Shown here: positions 16,528 through 26,076 of the stretch, in pieces
Numbering within the stretch: position 1 is the stretch's first letter
How the letters are laid out: every line of letters starts with the position of its first letter
Assembly: GCF_003269295.1 (NCBI RefSeq)
Contig: NZ_QLTT01000013.1
Location: 124,001 to 188,000 of the forward strand
Length of the DNA stretch: 64,000 nucleotides
Source of the DNA: Lentzea atacamensis
GTDB taxonomy: Bacteria; Actinomycetota; Actinomycetes; Mycobacteriales; Pseudonocardiaceae
Reading direction: 5' to 3'
Program-made: the position numbers and the translations under genes
Notes under the pieces: model-generated
What the model was told of the DNA's origin: nothing
Database searches by the model: none
Seen by the model: the letters and a program-made list of their open reading frames with translations, nothing else

Positions 16528-18106
16528 CGTGCACCAACAGAGCTACGTACAGCGACAGCACTGACTCCGGGTCCTCCAGCGACACGCCCAGGACCTGCTC
16601 GATCCGCGCCAGCTGCTGGTAGTAGGCGGTGCGGGAGAGGTGGGCCGCCACCGCCGCCGCCGACTTGTTGCCGCCGTTCTCGCACAGGCACCGCAACAGC
16701 TCGACCAGCCGCGAACCCTGAGCGGAATCGCGCGCCAGCAACGGTCCCAGCTCGCGGTCCGCGAACGCCCGCACCCGCTCGTCCTCGCGCAGCAGGTGCA
16801 GCAGCCCTCGCAGCCGCACGTCGTCCAACCGGTGGTAGAGCTGGGATCCCGGCGCCCGCAACGCCGCACCGGCCACGTGGGCGGCCTCGCCCAGCGAGCG
16901 GCGAACGTCCGTTGTGGACGTCACGGTCGTGCCCACGGCGATCACCACGGTCGACGCCGCCGTGCGGTGGATCTCGCGCGCGACCTTGCGCAGGACCCCT
17001 TCCACCCCCACGGTCATCGGCACCGACAGCAGCGCGCGCACCGACGTGTCGTCCACGACGCCGACCAGCGCCGCGACGGTCACCCGCCGTCCCGCCAGCG
17101 CCGTCGCCTCCGCCAGATCACGCAGGACCTCTTGTGTCGCAAGCGTCTGCCCGAGCTGCACGGACACGGGCCGGATCGCCACGCCGATCAGCTGCCGCCG
17201 TTCCAGCGGCACCCCCAGCGCCGCCGCGCGAGCGCCGAGATCGGGTGCCTGCGGGGACTGGCCGAGGAGCTGGGCCAGCAGAGTTCGGTGGGTCTGCCGT
17301 TCGAGCGACTCCCGGTCACGCGCCACGAGCCGGTGCACGGCGAGCGCGGAAGCCGCCCGCTCCGCGACGACCACGTGCCGGTGCGGCGGCGGCTCCGGCG
17401 ACACCAGGACCAACCGTCCCCAGTCCGCGCCGCGTGCCCCGACGATCGTGATCAGCCAGCCGGACCCGGAGTGGTACGCGGTCCGCTCGGTCACCGTGAC
17501 CGCCCGCGAGCGCGCCGCCCAGTCGTCGAGCAGCAGAACAGGATCGTGGCCCGCCGCGTCGTAGGCCAGCACGTCGTGGCCCAGCGTCTCCAGCACGACG
17601 GGCAGCCCGGACGTCCGCGCCACCTCGCGCAGCACCTCGGCGGGCTCGGCACCGGCCACGGTCAGCGCGGTGAACGTCTCGTGCACCTGTTCCGCGGCCC
17701 GCAGCTCGGCCAGCTGGGCGTCCACGATCAGGCCGACGACCGCCTCGGTCACGGCCACGTACTTCGTCTCCTCGGACAGCGTGACCAGCGGTAACCCGTG
17801 TCGTTCCGCCGCGGTGACCAGCGCCGCCGGCACGTCGTCGCGCCAGCGCCGGCCCAGCTCGACGACCAGCCCTGCGCAGCCGACGGCAGCGAGCTCCTCG
17901 ATGTACCGGGCGAGGCCGGACTCGGGCAGCATCACGCCGGTCGTGAGCACCAGCTCGCCGCCGCGCAGCAGTGGCGCGATGTCTGCGATCTCCGCCACAT
18001 GCACCCAGCGGACCCGTCGCGACAGTCCGGCCGATCCAGCCACCAAGCGCGGCTTTCCCTGCCGGATCACCGGGAGAGCGACCACTTCGGCGACAGTCGG
18101 ATACAT
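16514..18106 (-). CDS. PucR-family transcriptional regulator of pyrimidine catabolism
   Basis: The 530-residue protein has the PucR layout: an N-terminal PucR sensor domain (MYPTVAEVVALPVIRQGK, LVLTTGVMLPESGLARYIEEL), a GGDEF-like central region, and a C-terminal helix-turn-helix (LLRCLCENGGNKSAAAVAAH, then LSRTAYYQQLARIEQVLG). The ATG at 18106 fits the family start; longer frames overlap the divergent aminotransferase gene. It is divergent from the aminotransferase/mmsA pair and lies in the same block as the dihydropyrimidinase operon, so it is the likely activator of both, sensing a pyrimidine degradation product. The effector is not known. Confidence 0.88.
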   Translation of the reverse strand: MYPTVAEVVALPVIRQGKPRLVAGSAGLSRRVRWVHVAEIADIAPLLRGGELVLTTGVMLPESGLARYIEELAAVGCAGLVVELGRRWRDDVPAALVTAAERHGLPLVTLSEETKYVAVTEAVVGLIVDAQLAELRAAEQVHETFTALTVAGAEPAEVLREVARTSGLPVVLETLGHDVLAYDAAGHDPVLLLDDWAARSRAVTVTERTAYHSGSGWLITIVGARGADWGRLVLVSPEPPPHRHVVVAERAASALAVHRLVARDRESLERQTHRTLLAQLLGQSPQAPDLGARAAALGVPLERRQLIGVAIRPVSVQLGQTLATQEVLRDLAEATALAGRRVTVAALVGVVDDTSVRALLSVPMTVGVEGVLRKVAREIHRTAASTVVIAVGTTVTSTTDVRRSLGEAAHVAGAALRAPGSQLYHRLDDVRLRGLLHLLREDERVRAFADRELGPLLARDSAQGSRLVELLRCLCENGGNKSAAAVAAHLSRTAYYQQLARIEQVLGVSLEDPESVLSLYVALLVHEMGP

Positions 18107-18214
18107 GGACACAACGTAATGCCAACCAGCCGATCCGGGTACAGGTTGTGCATGGCGGCGAACCGGGCGCCACAGCAGACTCCGAGGACAGGCGTAAGAC
18201 CCCTGGAGGACGTG

Positions 18215-19498
18215 ATGGCCCACAAAGAGCTGCTGGCACGACACCGCGCGGTCATGCCGAAGTGGCTGGCCCTCTACTACGACGAGCCCATCGAGATCGC
18301 GAGCGCCAGCGGGCGCCGGGTGACCGACCGCGAGGGCACGACCTACCTGGACTTCTTCGCGGGCATCCTGACCAACGCCATCGGCTACGACGTCGCGGAG
18401 ATCAGCGACGCGATCCGCTCCCAGCTCGACACCGGCGTGCTGCACAGCTCGACGCTGTACCTGATCAAGAACCAGATCGAGCTCGCCGAGAAGATCGCCG
18501 AGCTGTCGGGCATTCCAGACGCCAAGGTCTTCTTCACGAACTCGGGCACCGAGGCCAACGAGACCGCGCTGATGCTCGCCACGCAGGCCCGCCGCAGCGA
18601 ACAGGTGCTGGCCCTGCGCAACAGCTACCACGGCCGGGCGTTCGCCACGATCGCCATCACGGGCAACCGCGGCTGGTCCGCGTCCGCGCTGTCACCGATC
18701 AAGGTCAGCTGGGTGCACGGCGGCTACCGCTACCGCAGCCCCTTCAAGGCGATGGACGACAAGGAGTACATCAAGGCCTGCGTCGACGACCTGCGCGAGA
18801 TCATCGAGACCACCACGTCCGGCGACGTCGCGTGCATGATCGCCGAGCCGATCCAGGGCGTCGGCGGGTTCACCTCGCCGCCCGACGGCCTGTTCCGCGC
18901 GTTCAAGGACGTCCTGGACGAGTACGGCATCCTCTTCATCTCCGACGAGGTGCAGACCGGCTGGGGCCGCACCGGCGAGCACTTCTGGGGCATCCAGGCG
19001 CACGACGTGGTGCCGGACGCGATGACGTTCGCCAAGGGCCTCGGCAACGGCCTCGCGATCGGCGGCGTCGTCGCCCGCGGCGACCTGATGGACGTGATCA
19101 ACGCCAACTCGATCTCCACGTTCGGCGGCAACCCCGTCTCGACCGCGGGTGCGCTGGCCACCGTGAACTACCTGCTGGACCACGACCTGCAGGCCAACGC
19201 GGCCAAGCTCGGTTCGCGGCTGCTCGGCGGGTTGCGCGAGCTCGCGGAGAAGCACCCGGTCATCGGTGACGTGCGGGGCAAGGGCCTGATGATCGGCATC
19301 GAGTTCGTCGGGCCGGAGGGCGAGCCGAACCCCGGTGCCGCGACGACGGTGCTCAACGAGTCGAAGGCGCGCGGGCTGCTCGTCGGCAAGGGCGGCCTGT
19401 ACGGCAACGTGATCCGGCTGGCGCCCCCGATGACGCTGACGGAGGACGAGGCCGAGGAGGCGCTGGGCGTCCTCGCTCAGGCGGTGGAGCGCGCATGA
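18215..19498 (+). CDS. Class III aminotransferase (beta-alanine transaminase candidate)
   Basis: This 427-residue PLP enzyme has the class III signatures FFTNSGTEANETAL, FISDEVQTGWGRTG (PLP-nitrogen aspartate) and the Schiff-base lysine K274 in MTFAKGLGNGL. Its place between pucR and mmsA makes it the enzyme that converts beta-alanine (or beta-aminoisobutyrate) to malonate (or methylmalonate) semialdehyde. GGAGGA lies 4 nt before the ATG; a GTG one codon earlier is the alternative start. Its stop overlaps the mmsA ATG by 4 nt. A 4-aminobutyrate transaminase activity cannot be ruled out by sequence. Confidence 0.88.
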   Translation: MAHKELLARHRAVMPKWLALYYDEPIEIASASGRRVTDREGTTYLDFFAGILTNAIGYDVAEISDAIRSQLDTGVLHSSTLYLIKNQIELAEKIAELSGIPDAKVFFTNSGTEANETALMLATQARRSEQVLALRNSYHGRAFATIAITGNRGWSASALSPIKVSWVHGGYRYRSPFKAMDDKEYIKACVDDLREIIETTTSGDVACMIAEPIQGVGGFTSPPDGLFRAFKDVLDEYGILFISDEVQTGWGRTGEHFWGIQAHDVVPDAMTFAKGLGNGLAIGGVVARGDLMDVINANSISTFGGNPVSTAGALATVNYLLDHDLQANAAKLGSRLLGGLRELAEKHPVIGDVRGKGLMIGIEFVGPEGEPNPGAATTVLNESKARGLLVGKGGLYGNVIRLAPPMTLTEDEAEEALGVLAQAVERA

Positions 19499-20976
19499 TC
19501 AAGCACTGGATCAACGGCAAGCACTGGGAAGACGCCCCTGAGCGCGCCGGTGACGTCTACGACCCCGCGACCGGCAAGGTGGCGAACCAGGTCGCGTTCG
19601 CCTCGGTGTCCGAAGTGGACGCCGCCGTCTCCGCGGCCGCGGAAGCGTTTGCGTCGTGGCGCAACGCCTCGCTGGCGCAGCGCTCGACGGTGATGTTCAA
19701 GTTCCGCGAGCTGCTGAACGCGCGCAAGGGTGATCTCGCCGCGATCGTCTCGGCGGAGCACGGCAAGGTGGTGTCGGACGCGGGCGGCGAGATCCAGCGC
19801 GCGCTGGAGTCCGTCGAGTACGCGTGCGGGATCCCGCAGCTGCTCAAGGGCGGGTTCAGCGAGAACGCCTCGACGCGCGTGGACGTCTACTCGATCCAGC
19901 AGCCGGTCGGCGTGGTCGGCGTGATCTCGCCGTTCAACTTCCCGGCGATGGTGCCGCTGTGGTTCGTGCCGACGGCGATCGCCTGCGGCAACGCGGTGGT
20001 GCTCAAGCCGTCGGAGAAGGACCCGTCTGCGTCGATCTTCATCGCCGAGCTGTTCGCGGAGGCCGGGCTGCCCGGCGGCGTGCTGAACGTCGTGCACGGC
20101 GACAAGGTGGCCGTGGATCGGCTGCTGGAGCACCCGGTGGTGAAGGCGATCTCGTTCGTCGGTTCCACGCCGATCGCCCGATACGTCTACGAGACCGGCA
20201 CCGCGCACGGCAAGCGCGTGCAGGCCCTGGGCGGCGCCAAGAACCACATGGTCGTGCTGCCCGACGCCGACCTCGACCTCGCCGCGGACGCCGCGGTGTC
20301 CGCCGGCTTCGGCTCGGCGGGGGAGCGGTGCATGGCCATCTCGGTGGTCGTGGCCGTCGGCCCGGTCGGCGACGAGCTGGTCTCCAAGATCAAGTCCCGG
20401 ATCGCCGACGTGCAGGTGGGTTCCGGGCCGTCGTGCGAGATGGGCCCGCTCGTCACCGGCGCGCACCGGGACAAGGTCACGTCCTATTTGGACGCCGGCG
20501 TCGAGGCGGGCGCCTCGCTCGTCGTGGACGGCCGCAACCACCCGATCGACGGCGACGCGAGCGGGTTCTGGCTCGGGCCGACGCTGTTCGACCACGTCGG
20601 CACGGACATGACGATCTACACCGACGAGATCTTCGGGCCGGTGCTGTCGGTGGTGCGCTGCGACTCGTACGAGGAAGCCGTCGAGCTGGTGAACAGCAAC
20701 CGGTACGGCAACGGCACCGCCATCTTCACCAATGACGGCGGTGCCGCCCGCCGGTTCCAGAACGAGATCGAGGTCGGCATGGTCGGCGTGAACGTGCCGA
20801 TCCCCGTGCCGGTGGCCTACTACTCGTTCGGCGGCTGGAAGGAATCGCTGTTCGGCGACTCGCACGCGTACGGCCCGCACGGCGTGCACTTCTTCACCCG
20901 TTCCAAGGTGATCACCTCCCGCTGGCTGGACCCGTCGCACGGAGGCGTGAACCTGGGATTCCCGCAGAACACCTGA
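19495..20976 (+). CDS. mmsA: CoA-acylating methylmalonate-semialdehyde dehydrogenase
   Basis: The 493-residue aldehyde dehydrogenase shows the MMSDH-specific SPFNFPAMVPLWF segment, the glycine-rich VGSTPIARYVY and the catalytic cysteine C279 in GSAGERCMAI. It oxidises malonate or methylmalonate semialdehyde with NAD+ and CoA to acetyl-CoA or propionyl-CoA plus CO2, closing the reductive pyrimidine pathway. ATGA overlap with the aminotransferase shows a two-gene operon. The length and motifs distinguish it from ordinary non-acylating aldehyde dehydrogenases. Confidence 0.92.
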   Translation: MIKHWINGKHWEDAPERAGDVYDPATGKVANQVAFASVSEVDAAVSAAAEAFASWRNASLAQRSTVMFKFRELLNARKGDLAAIVSAEHGKVVSDAGGEIQRALESVEYACGIPQLLKGGFSENASTRVDVYSIQQPVGVVGVISPFNFPAMVPLWFVPTAIACGNAVVLKPSEKDPSASIFIAELFAEAGLPGGVLNVVHGDKVAVDRLLEHPVVKAISFVGSTPIARYVYETGTAHGKRVQALGGAKNHMVVLPDADLDLAADAAVSAGFGSAGERCMAISVVVAVGPVGDELVSKIKSRIADVQVGSGPSCEMGPLVTGAHRDKVTSYLDAGVEAGASLVVDGRNHPIDGDASGFWLGPTLFDHVGTDMTIYTDEIFGPVLSVVRCDSYEEAVELVNSNRYGNGTAIFTNDGGAARRFQNEIEVGMVGVNVPIPVPVAYYSFGGWKESLFGDSHAYGPHGVHFFTRSKVITSRWLDPSHGGVNLGFPQNT

Positions 20977-20998
20977 GGAACGGTGCAAGGATGGCCGC

Positions 20999-21637
20999 AT
21001 GACCGTCCGGCACTCCTACGACGTCGTGGCTGCGCGGTACGCCGCCGAACTGGGTGACGAGCTCGCGGGCAAGCCGCTGGACCGTGCGCTGCTCGACGCA
21101 CTCGCCGAGCTGGCGGACGGTCCGGTGCTCGACGTCGGCTGCGGACCGGGCCACGTCGCCGGGTACCTCGCCGGGCGCGTGCCCGTCGTCGGTGTCGACC
21201 TGTCACCGCAGATGTGCGCGCACGCCTCGGTTCCGGTGTGCGCGGGCGACATGACGGCGCTGCCGTTCCGTTCCCACTCGGTGTCCGCGCTCGTCTGTCT
21301 GTACGCGGTGATCCACCTCGACGCGGCGGAACGGACGGCGGCCTACGCGGAGTTCGCCCGTGTGTTGCGACCAGGCGGGCACGCGCTGATCGCGTTTCAC
21401 GTGCGTGACGCGGAAACGCAAGCGGGCGAAGAGAAAACGCTCACGCAGTGGTGGGGGAACGAGGTCGAGCTGACCTTCCGGTTCCTCGACCCGGACGCGG
21501 AGACACGCGCGTTGGCGGAGGCGGGCCTCACCGTGACGGCCCGCCTCGACCGCGCCCCCGATCCGCGGGTCGAGCACCCGAGTGATCGGTGCTACTTGCT
21601 CGCGCGGGCCGCCAGCGCCTCCGGCAACGGGTCGTAG
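20999..21637 (+). CDS. Class I SAM-dependent methyltransferase (UbiE/type 11)
   Basis: The 212-residue protein carries motif I VLDVGCGPGHVAGYLA (residues about 44-59), VVGVDLS as motif II and LRPGGHALIAFH, the family post-II region. It is a generic methyltransferase-11 fold without a recognisable substrate signature. It starts 22 nt after mmsA and could be read through from that operon. Its 3' end overlaps the convergent EF-G2 gene by 46 bp, so the last 15 codons are shared with the other strand. Confidence 0.85.
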   Translation: MTVRHSYDVVAARYAAELGDELAGKPLDRALLDALAELADGPVLDVGCGPGHVAGYLAGRVPVVGVDLSPQMCAHASVPVCAGDMTALPFRSHSVSALVCLYAVIHLDAAERTAAYAEFARVLRPGGHALIAFHVRDAETQAGEEKTLTQWWGNEVELTFRFLDPDAETRALAEAGLTVTARLDRAPDPRVEHPSDRCYLLARAASASGNGS

Positions 21638-23649
21638 CGGGAGAAGCGGCGCGTGAACGTGCCGGTGCCCGACGTCATCGCGCGCAGCTCGATCGCGTAC
21701 CGGAGCAGCTCGGACGACGGCACCTCCGCCCTGATCACGGTCCGCCCGCCCTCGTCGGCCTCGGTGCCGAGCACCCGTCCACGCCGTCCGGACAGGTCGC
21801 CCAGCACGGTGCCCAGGTGCTCGTCCGGCAGCCGGATCGCGACCTCGTCCATCGGCTCCAGCAAGACGGTCCGCCCGTTGGCCGCGGCTTCCTTCAACGC
21901 CAGCGCGCCCGCGGTCTGGAACGCCGCGTCCGACGAGTCGACCGAGTGGGCCTTGCCGTCGACCAGGGTGACCCGGACGTCGACCACCGGTGTGCCGTCG
22001 TGCAGGCCCTTCTCCAGCTGGGCGCGCACGCCCTTCTCGACGGAGGGGATGAACTGGTTCGGGATCGCACCGCCGACGATCTTGTCGACGAACTCGAAGC
22101 CGGAGCCGCGGGGGAGGGGTTCGACGACGATGTCGCACACGGCGTACTGGCCGTGACCTCCAGATTGCTTGACGTGCCGGCCGTGGCCTTTCGCCGGTCC
22201 CGCAAAGGTTTCCCGCAACGCCACGCGCACCGGTTCGGTGTCGATCTCCGCGCCGCCCGCCCGCAGCCTCGCCAGCACGACGTCGGCGTGCGCCTCGCCC
22301 ATGCACCACAGCACCATCTGGTGCGTCTCGGCGTTGCGGTCCAGGCGCAGTGTCGGGTCGCTCGCGACCAGGCGGTTGAGGTTGCGGGCCAGGTTGTCCT
22401 CGTCGCTGCGGGTGCGCGGGACGACCGCGACGGGCAGCAGGGGCTCCGGCATGTCCCACGGGGCCATCAGGAGGGGTTTCTCGGGGGCGGAGACGGTGTC
22501 GCCGGTTTCGGCGGTGGTCAGCTTCGTCAACGCGCACAGGTCGCCGGCCACGCAGTAGGGGACCTCGCGGAGGTTGGCGCCCAGCGGCGAGTAGATGTGG
22601 GCCACGCGTTCGTCGGCGTCGTGGTCCTCGTGACCCCGGTCGGACATGCCGTGGCCGGACACGTGCACCGGGCGTTCCGGGCGCAGCGTGCCGGAGAAGA
22701 CGCGGACCAGGGACACGCGGCCCACGTAGGAGTCGACCGCTGTGCGGACGACCTCGGCGACCAGCGGACCGGCCGGGTCGGCGGCCATGCGGGGCTGGGG
22801 GATGCCGTCCACCGATGTCACGGAGGGGACTTCGTGCTCCAGCGGGGAGGGGAACGCGCGCGCGATGCCGTCCAGCAGTTCGGTGAGGCCCATGCCCGTC
22901 GCGGCGCAGACCGGCATCACCGGGTGGAAGGAGCCGCGTGCGACAGCGGTCTCCAGGTCGGCGATGAGGGTGTCCTGGTCGATGTCCTCGCCCGCCAGGT
23001 AGCGGTCCATGAGGGTCTCGTCCTCGCTCTCGGCGATGATGCCCTCGATCAGCGCCGCCCGTTCGTCCGGGTAGTTGTCGCCCTGGGTGAGGAGACCGAC
23101 GAGCTGGTCGCCCTCCTGCATGTACAGCGGCACGACTCCAGCTCCGAACGCGGCCTGGCAGGCCATGATCTCGTTCATCACGTCGGCGCGGTGGTGGTCG
23201 GTGCGGGTGATGATCACGGCGCGGGGCATGCTCACCTGGGCGCACTCTTCCCACAGCGCGATGGTGGCCGCGTCCACGCCCTCGAAGGCGTTGACAACAA
23301 AAAGGGCCGCGTCCGCGGCCCGTAGTCCTGCCCTCAGTTCGCCCACGAAGTCGACGTATCCGGGGGTGTCGATGAGATTGATCTTGATGTCGCCGTGCTG
23401 GATCGGGGCTACTGCGAGGCCTACCGATCGTTGTTGTCGGACCGCCGCCGGATCGTGGTCGCAGACGGTCGTGCCCTCGGTGACCGATCCCGCTCGGGTC
23501 AGGACGCCGGTGGCTGCTAGCAGGGCTTCGGTGAGCGTCGTCTTGCCCGCGCCGGACGGGCCCACGAGCACGACGTTGCGGACCTTGGCCGGGTCGTCCA
23601 CAGCGACCGCGCCTGCCGGTGTCCCGTTGTCGGAGTGCTTGCTTCCCAT
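21592..23649 (-). CDS. fusA2: Elongation factor G-like protein EF-G2
   Basis: The 685-residue translation-type GTPase has G1 GPSGAGKT (residues 30-37) and G3 DTPGY, but G4 reads TRTD instead of NKMD and the switch I region lacks the RGIT motif of true EF-G. This is the pattern of the actinobacterial EF-G2 (Rv0120c-like) paralogue, whose ribosomal role is unclear. Domains II to V follow (RVFSGTLRP, GSGFEFVDKIVGGAIP). GGAGG 5 nt before the ATG at 23649 decides the start over an upstream GTG. Monocistronic and convergent with the methyltransferase. Confidence 0.9.
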   Translation of the reverse strand: MGSKHSDNGTPAGAVAVDDPAKVRNVVLVGPSGAGKTTLTEALLAATGVLTRAGSVTEGTTVCDHDPAAVRQQRSVGLAVAPIQHGDIKINLIDTPGYVDFVGELRAGLRAADAALFVVNAFEGVDAATIALWEECAQVSMPRAVIITRTDHHRADVMNEIMACQAAFGAGVVPLYMQEGDQLVGLLTQGDNYPDERAALIEGIIAESEDETLMDRYLAGEDIDQDTLIADLETAVARGSFHPVMPVCAATGMGLTELLDGIARAFPSPLEHEVPSVTSVDGIPQPRMAADPAGPLVAEVVRTAVDSYVGRVSLVRVFSGTLRPERPVHVSGHGMSDRGHEDHDADERVAHIYSPLGANLREVPYCVAGDLCALTKLTTAETGDTVSAPEKPLLMAPWDMPEPLLPVAVVPRTRSDEDNLARNLNRLVASDPTLRLDRNAETHQMVLWCMGEAHADVVLARLRAGGAEIDTEPVRVALRETFAGPAKGHGRHVKQSGGHGQYAVCDIVVEPLPRGSGFEFVDKIVGGAIPNQFIPSVEKGVRAQLEKGLHDGTPVVDVRVTLVDGKAHSVDSSDAAFQTAGALALKEAAANGRTVLLEPMDEVAIRLPDEHLGTVLGDLSGRRGRVLGTEADEGGRTVIRAEVPSSELLRYAIELRAMTSGTGTFTRRFSRYDPLPEALAARASK

Positions 23650-23894
23650 TGCTACCTCCGTCAAGTCGTAGTGTTCGATCTCACACCCGTTCACCTCCCG
23701 GTACAAGTGGGAGACCCCGACTGGACGCGGCCACGTTCACGAGGCCGTTTGACGAAGGTGGGAGTGACAGGGCTCACGACCTGCGGTTGATCGCGAAGTG
23801 GCCTTCTGATTCCAGGCTCCAGTGGCTTGGGTGAGGGGGCCACACCAGACGTAGGATGGGTTCACCGAAACTTCCCCTCGTGAAAGGTTGGCCC

Positions 23895-24788
23895 GTGAGC
23901 ACTGATCAGGTCACTGGCACCGCCCGCGTCAAGCGAGGCATGGCAGAGATGCTCAAGGGCGGCGTGATCATGGACGTGGTCGACGCCACTCAGGCGAAGA
24001 TCGCGGAGGACGCCGGCGCCGTCGCCGTCATGGCGCTCGAGCGCGTGCCCGCCGACATCCGCGCGCAGGGCGGCGTCGCCCGCATGAGCGACCCCGACCT
24101 GATCGACGGGATCATCAACGCCGTCTCCATCCCCGTGATGGCCAAGGCTCGCATCGGCCACTTCGTCGAGGCCCAGGTCCTCGCCTCGCTGGGCGTCGAC
24201 TACATCGACGAGTCCGAGGTGCTGACCCCGGCCGACTACGCCAACCACATCGACAAGTGGGCGTTCACCGTGCCTTTCGTGTGCGGTGCGACGAACCTCG
24301 GCGAGGCCCTGCGCCGCATCACCGAGGGCGCGGCGATGATCCGCTCCAAGGGCGAGGCCGGCACCGGTGACGTCTCCAACGCCACCACGCACATGCGCAA
24401 GATCCGCCAGGAGATCCGCCGCCTGCAGAACCTCCCCGAGGACGAGCTGTACGTCGCCGCCAAGGAGCTCCAGGCGCCGTACGAGCTGGTCAAGGAGGTC
24501 GCGCAGAACGGCAAGCTCCCGGTGGTGCTCTTCACCGCCGGTGGCATCGCGACCCCGGCCGACGCCGCGATGATGATGCAGCTCGGCGCCGAGGGCGTGT
24601 TCGTCGGTTCCGGCATCTTCAAGTCAGGCAACCCGGCCCAGCGCGCCGAGGCCATCGTGAAGGCCACGACCTTCTACGACGACCCGGACGTCATCGCCAA
24701 GGTCTCGCGCGGCCTGGGCGAGGCCATGGTCGGCATCAACGTCGACGACATCCCCGAGCCGCACCGCCTGGCCGAGCGCGGCTGGTAA
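23895..24788 (+). CDS. pdxS: Pyridoxal 5'-phosphate synthase subunit PdxS
   Basis: The 297-residue TIM barrel condenses ribose 5-phosphate, glyceraldehyde 3-phosphate and ammonia into PLP, working in a 12+12 complex with the glutaminase PdxT. MDVVD and the Schiff-base lysine K84 in [10 protein letters not shown] are present, as is the highly conserved [15 protein letters not shown] is supported by GAAAGG 7 nt upstream. PdxT is encoded 12.6 kb away on the same strand, whereas in Mycobacterium only one gene separates them. A strong hairpin terminates the gene. Confidence 0.95.
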   Translation: MSTDQVTGTARVKRGMAEMLKGGVIMDVVDATQAKIAEDAGAVAVMALERVPADIRAQGGVARMSDPDLIDGIINAVSIPVMAKARIGHFVEAQVLASLGVDYIDESEVLTPADYANHIDKWAFTVPFVCGATNLGEALRRITEGAAMIRSKGEAGTGDVSNATTHMRKIRQEIRRLQNLPEDELYVAAKELQAPYELVKEVAQNGKLPVVLFTAGGIATPADAAMMMQLGAEGVFVGSGIFKSGNPAQRAEAIVKATTFYDDPDVIAKVSRGLGEAMVGINVDDIPEPHRLAERGW

Positions 24789-24799
24789 CTCCCTTTCCG

Positions 24800-24841
24800 C
24801 GACGAAAGGCGCATCGCGTTCGCGCGGTGCGCCTTTCGTCG
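24800..24841. terminator. Strong bidirectional terminator after pdxS
   Basis: CGACGAAAGGCGCA pairs perfectly with TGCGCCTTTCGTCG (14 bp), and the inner atcgcg/cgcggt part can extend the stem. It separates pdxS from the convergent small membrane protein gene. Confidence 0.85.
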
Positions 24842-24843
24842 TC

Positions 24844-25104
24844 CTATGTGGACAGCAGGAAGATCGCGGCGCCCAGCAGCAACGCGAACACCGCGAGCAC
24901 GACGACGAGCGTCACGCCCGCGCCCGCCTGTCGGGGTGCCACGGGGATGGCCGGCTCCGGCACCTCGTAGCTGCCGATCGGCCGGGTGGCGCCGGTGGGC
25001 GGTCGCGGTTGCTCAGGGCCCTGCGAGAAGGCGGAGAACGGATCCGCGTGCTGCGCGTACAGGTCGCGCTCGTGGAACGGCTCGTTCGGTGGTTTGGTCA
25101 TCAT
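24844..25104 (-). CDS. Small tail-anchored membrane protein
   Basis: The 86-residue protein has a proline-rich, polar N-terminal region of about 60 residues (FSQGPEQPRPPTGATRP) and a single C-terminal transmembrane helix (VTLVVVLAVFALLLGAAIFLL), so it should sit in the membrane with the N terminus in the cytoplasm. GGGGGGAC precedes the double ATG; either methionine could start. Function unknown. It is divergent from the lipoprotein gene next to it. Confidence 0.65.
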   Translation of the reverse strand: MMTKPPNEPFHERDLYAQHADPFSAFSQGPEQPRPPTGATRPIGSYEVPEPAIPVAPRQAGAGVTLVVVLAVFALLLGAAIFLLST

Positions 25105-25186
25105 GTCCCCCCAGACTCGATGGTTCGAGCGTAACCGGAGACGCGTTCTCCCGGCGCGGGAGTTGTTCTCCTGTCATGATCGGCAC

Positions 25187-26071
25187 ATGGCCGGGGGACT
25201 TCGCGCGTTTGCGCTGGTTGTGGCGTTGCTGGCGACCGTGACGGCATGCGGGCGCAGCAGCGAGGAGATCGCGAGGTTGCGCCAGGCGGTCGAGGCCGAG
25301 ATGGCCAATGCACCGTTGCCGCCGGGCGCCCAGCTTCTGCACGGGCGGTTCGACAAGGGCTGCCGCGACTTCTGGGAGTGCGCCGACGGCCCGGACCGGC
25401 CCGCGGTCTACGAGGCCGACCTCTACCTGGGCAGGCCCCTCTCCGGTCCGGCGAGCATGTGCGCGTACTTCGTCACGATGCTGCGCCAGGCCGGCTTCCA
25501 GCTGTTCGGGAAGTGGGACAACGCGTGGTTCGCGATCAACGCGGGTGACTGCGCCGCCGGGCATCCCGGCAACGGCGTCGTGATGAGGAACAACGGCAGC
25601 CCGTTCAGCGACAAGGCGACGCTCGAGTTCACGCTGCTCGACGGAGGCAGGGTGGCGCCGAGGTACGAGCTCACCTACCGGCGTCCCGTCGAGGTGGAGC
25701 GGTCCGACGTCCGCCTGACGCGTTCGATGATCGCGCACCTCCGCAACGAGCTCGATCGCGAGTTCGTGCTGGCGGCCGACCCCGTGACCGACGGGATCGC
25801 CAGCAGCCGCACCACGGGCCGGCAGTGGACGGTGGATCCGAGCACGACCTCGTTGCGGTTCGAGGTCACGTGCGACCAGCAGCGCGAGGTCGAGCTGACG
25901 GCCAGGGATCCCGTCATCACCGGTCAGGACATCCGCACGGGGCAGCGCACCGTGCCGTGCACCGGCGCCGCCACCGTGATCGACATTCCGGTGTCCCTCA
26001 AGGGGGACAAGGCATTCGTCGCTGTCAGCGCGGACCAGCCGTACCTGGTCAGGTTCGTCTCGGCCGGCTGA
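25187..26071 (+). CDS. Lipoprotein of unknown function
   Basis: The 294-residue precursor MAGGLRAFALVVALLATVTAC has a lipobox VTAC at residue 21. The mature part begins with a helical stretch (SSEEIARLRQAVEAEM) and continues as a mixed domain with several cysteines (KGCRDFWECADG, ASMCAYF, GDCAAG, VTCDQQ, VPCTG). No known family is recognised. ATG is chosen because it starts the signal peptide; longer in-frame reading would place the signal internally. No clear operon partner. Confidence 0.68.
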   Translation: MAGGLRAFALVVALLATVTACGRSSEEIARLRQAVEAEMANAPLPPGAQLLHGRFDKGCRDFWECADGPDRPAVYEADLYLGRPLSGPASMCAYFVTMLRQAGFQLFGKWDNAWFAINAGDCAAGHPGNGVVMRNNGSPFSDKATLEFTLLDGGRVAPRYELTYRRPVEVERSDVRLTRSMIAHLRNELDREFVLAADPVTDGIASSRTTGRQWTVDPSTTSLRFEVTCDQQREVELTARDPVITGQDIRTGQRTVPCTGAATVIDIPVSLKGDKAFVAVSADQPYLVRFVSAG

Positions 26072-26076
26072 CCCGG

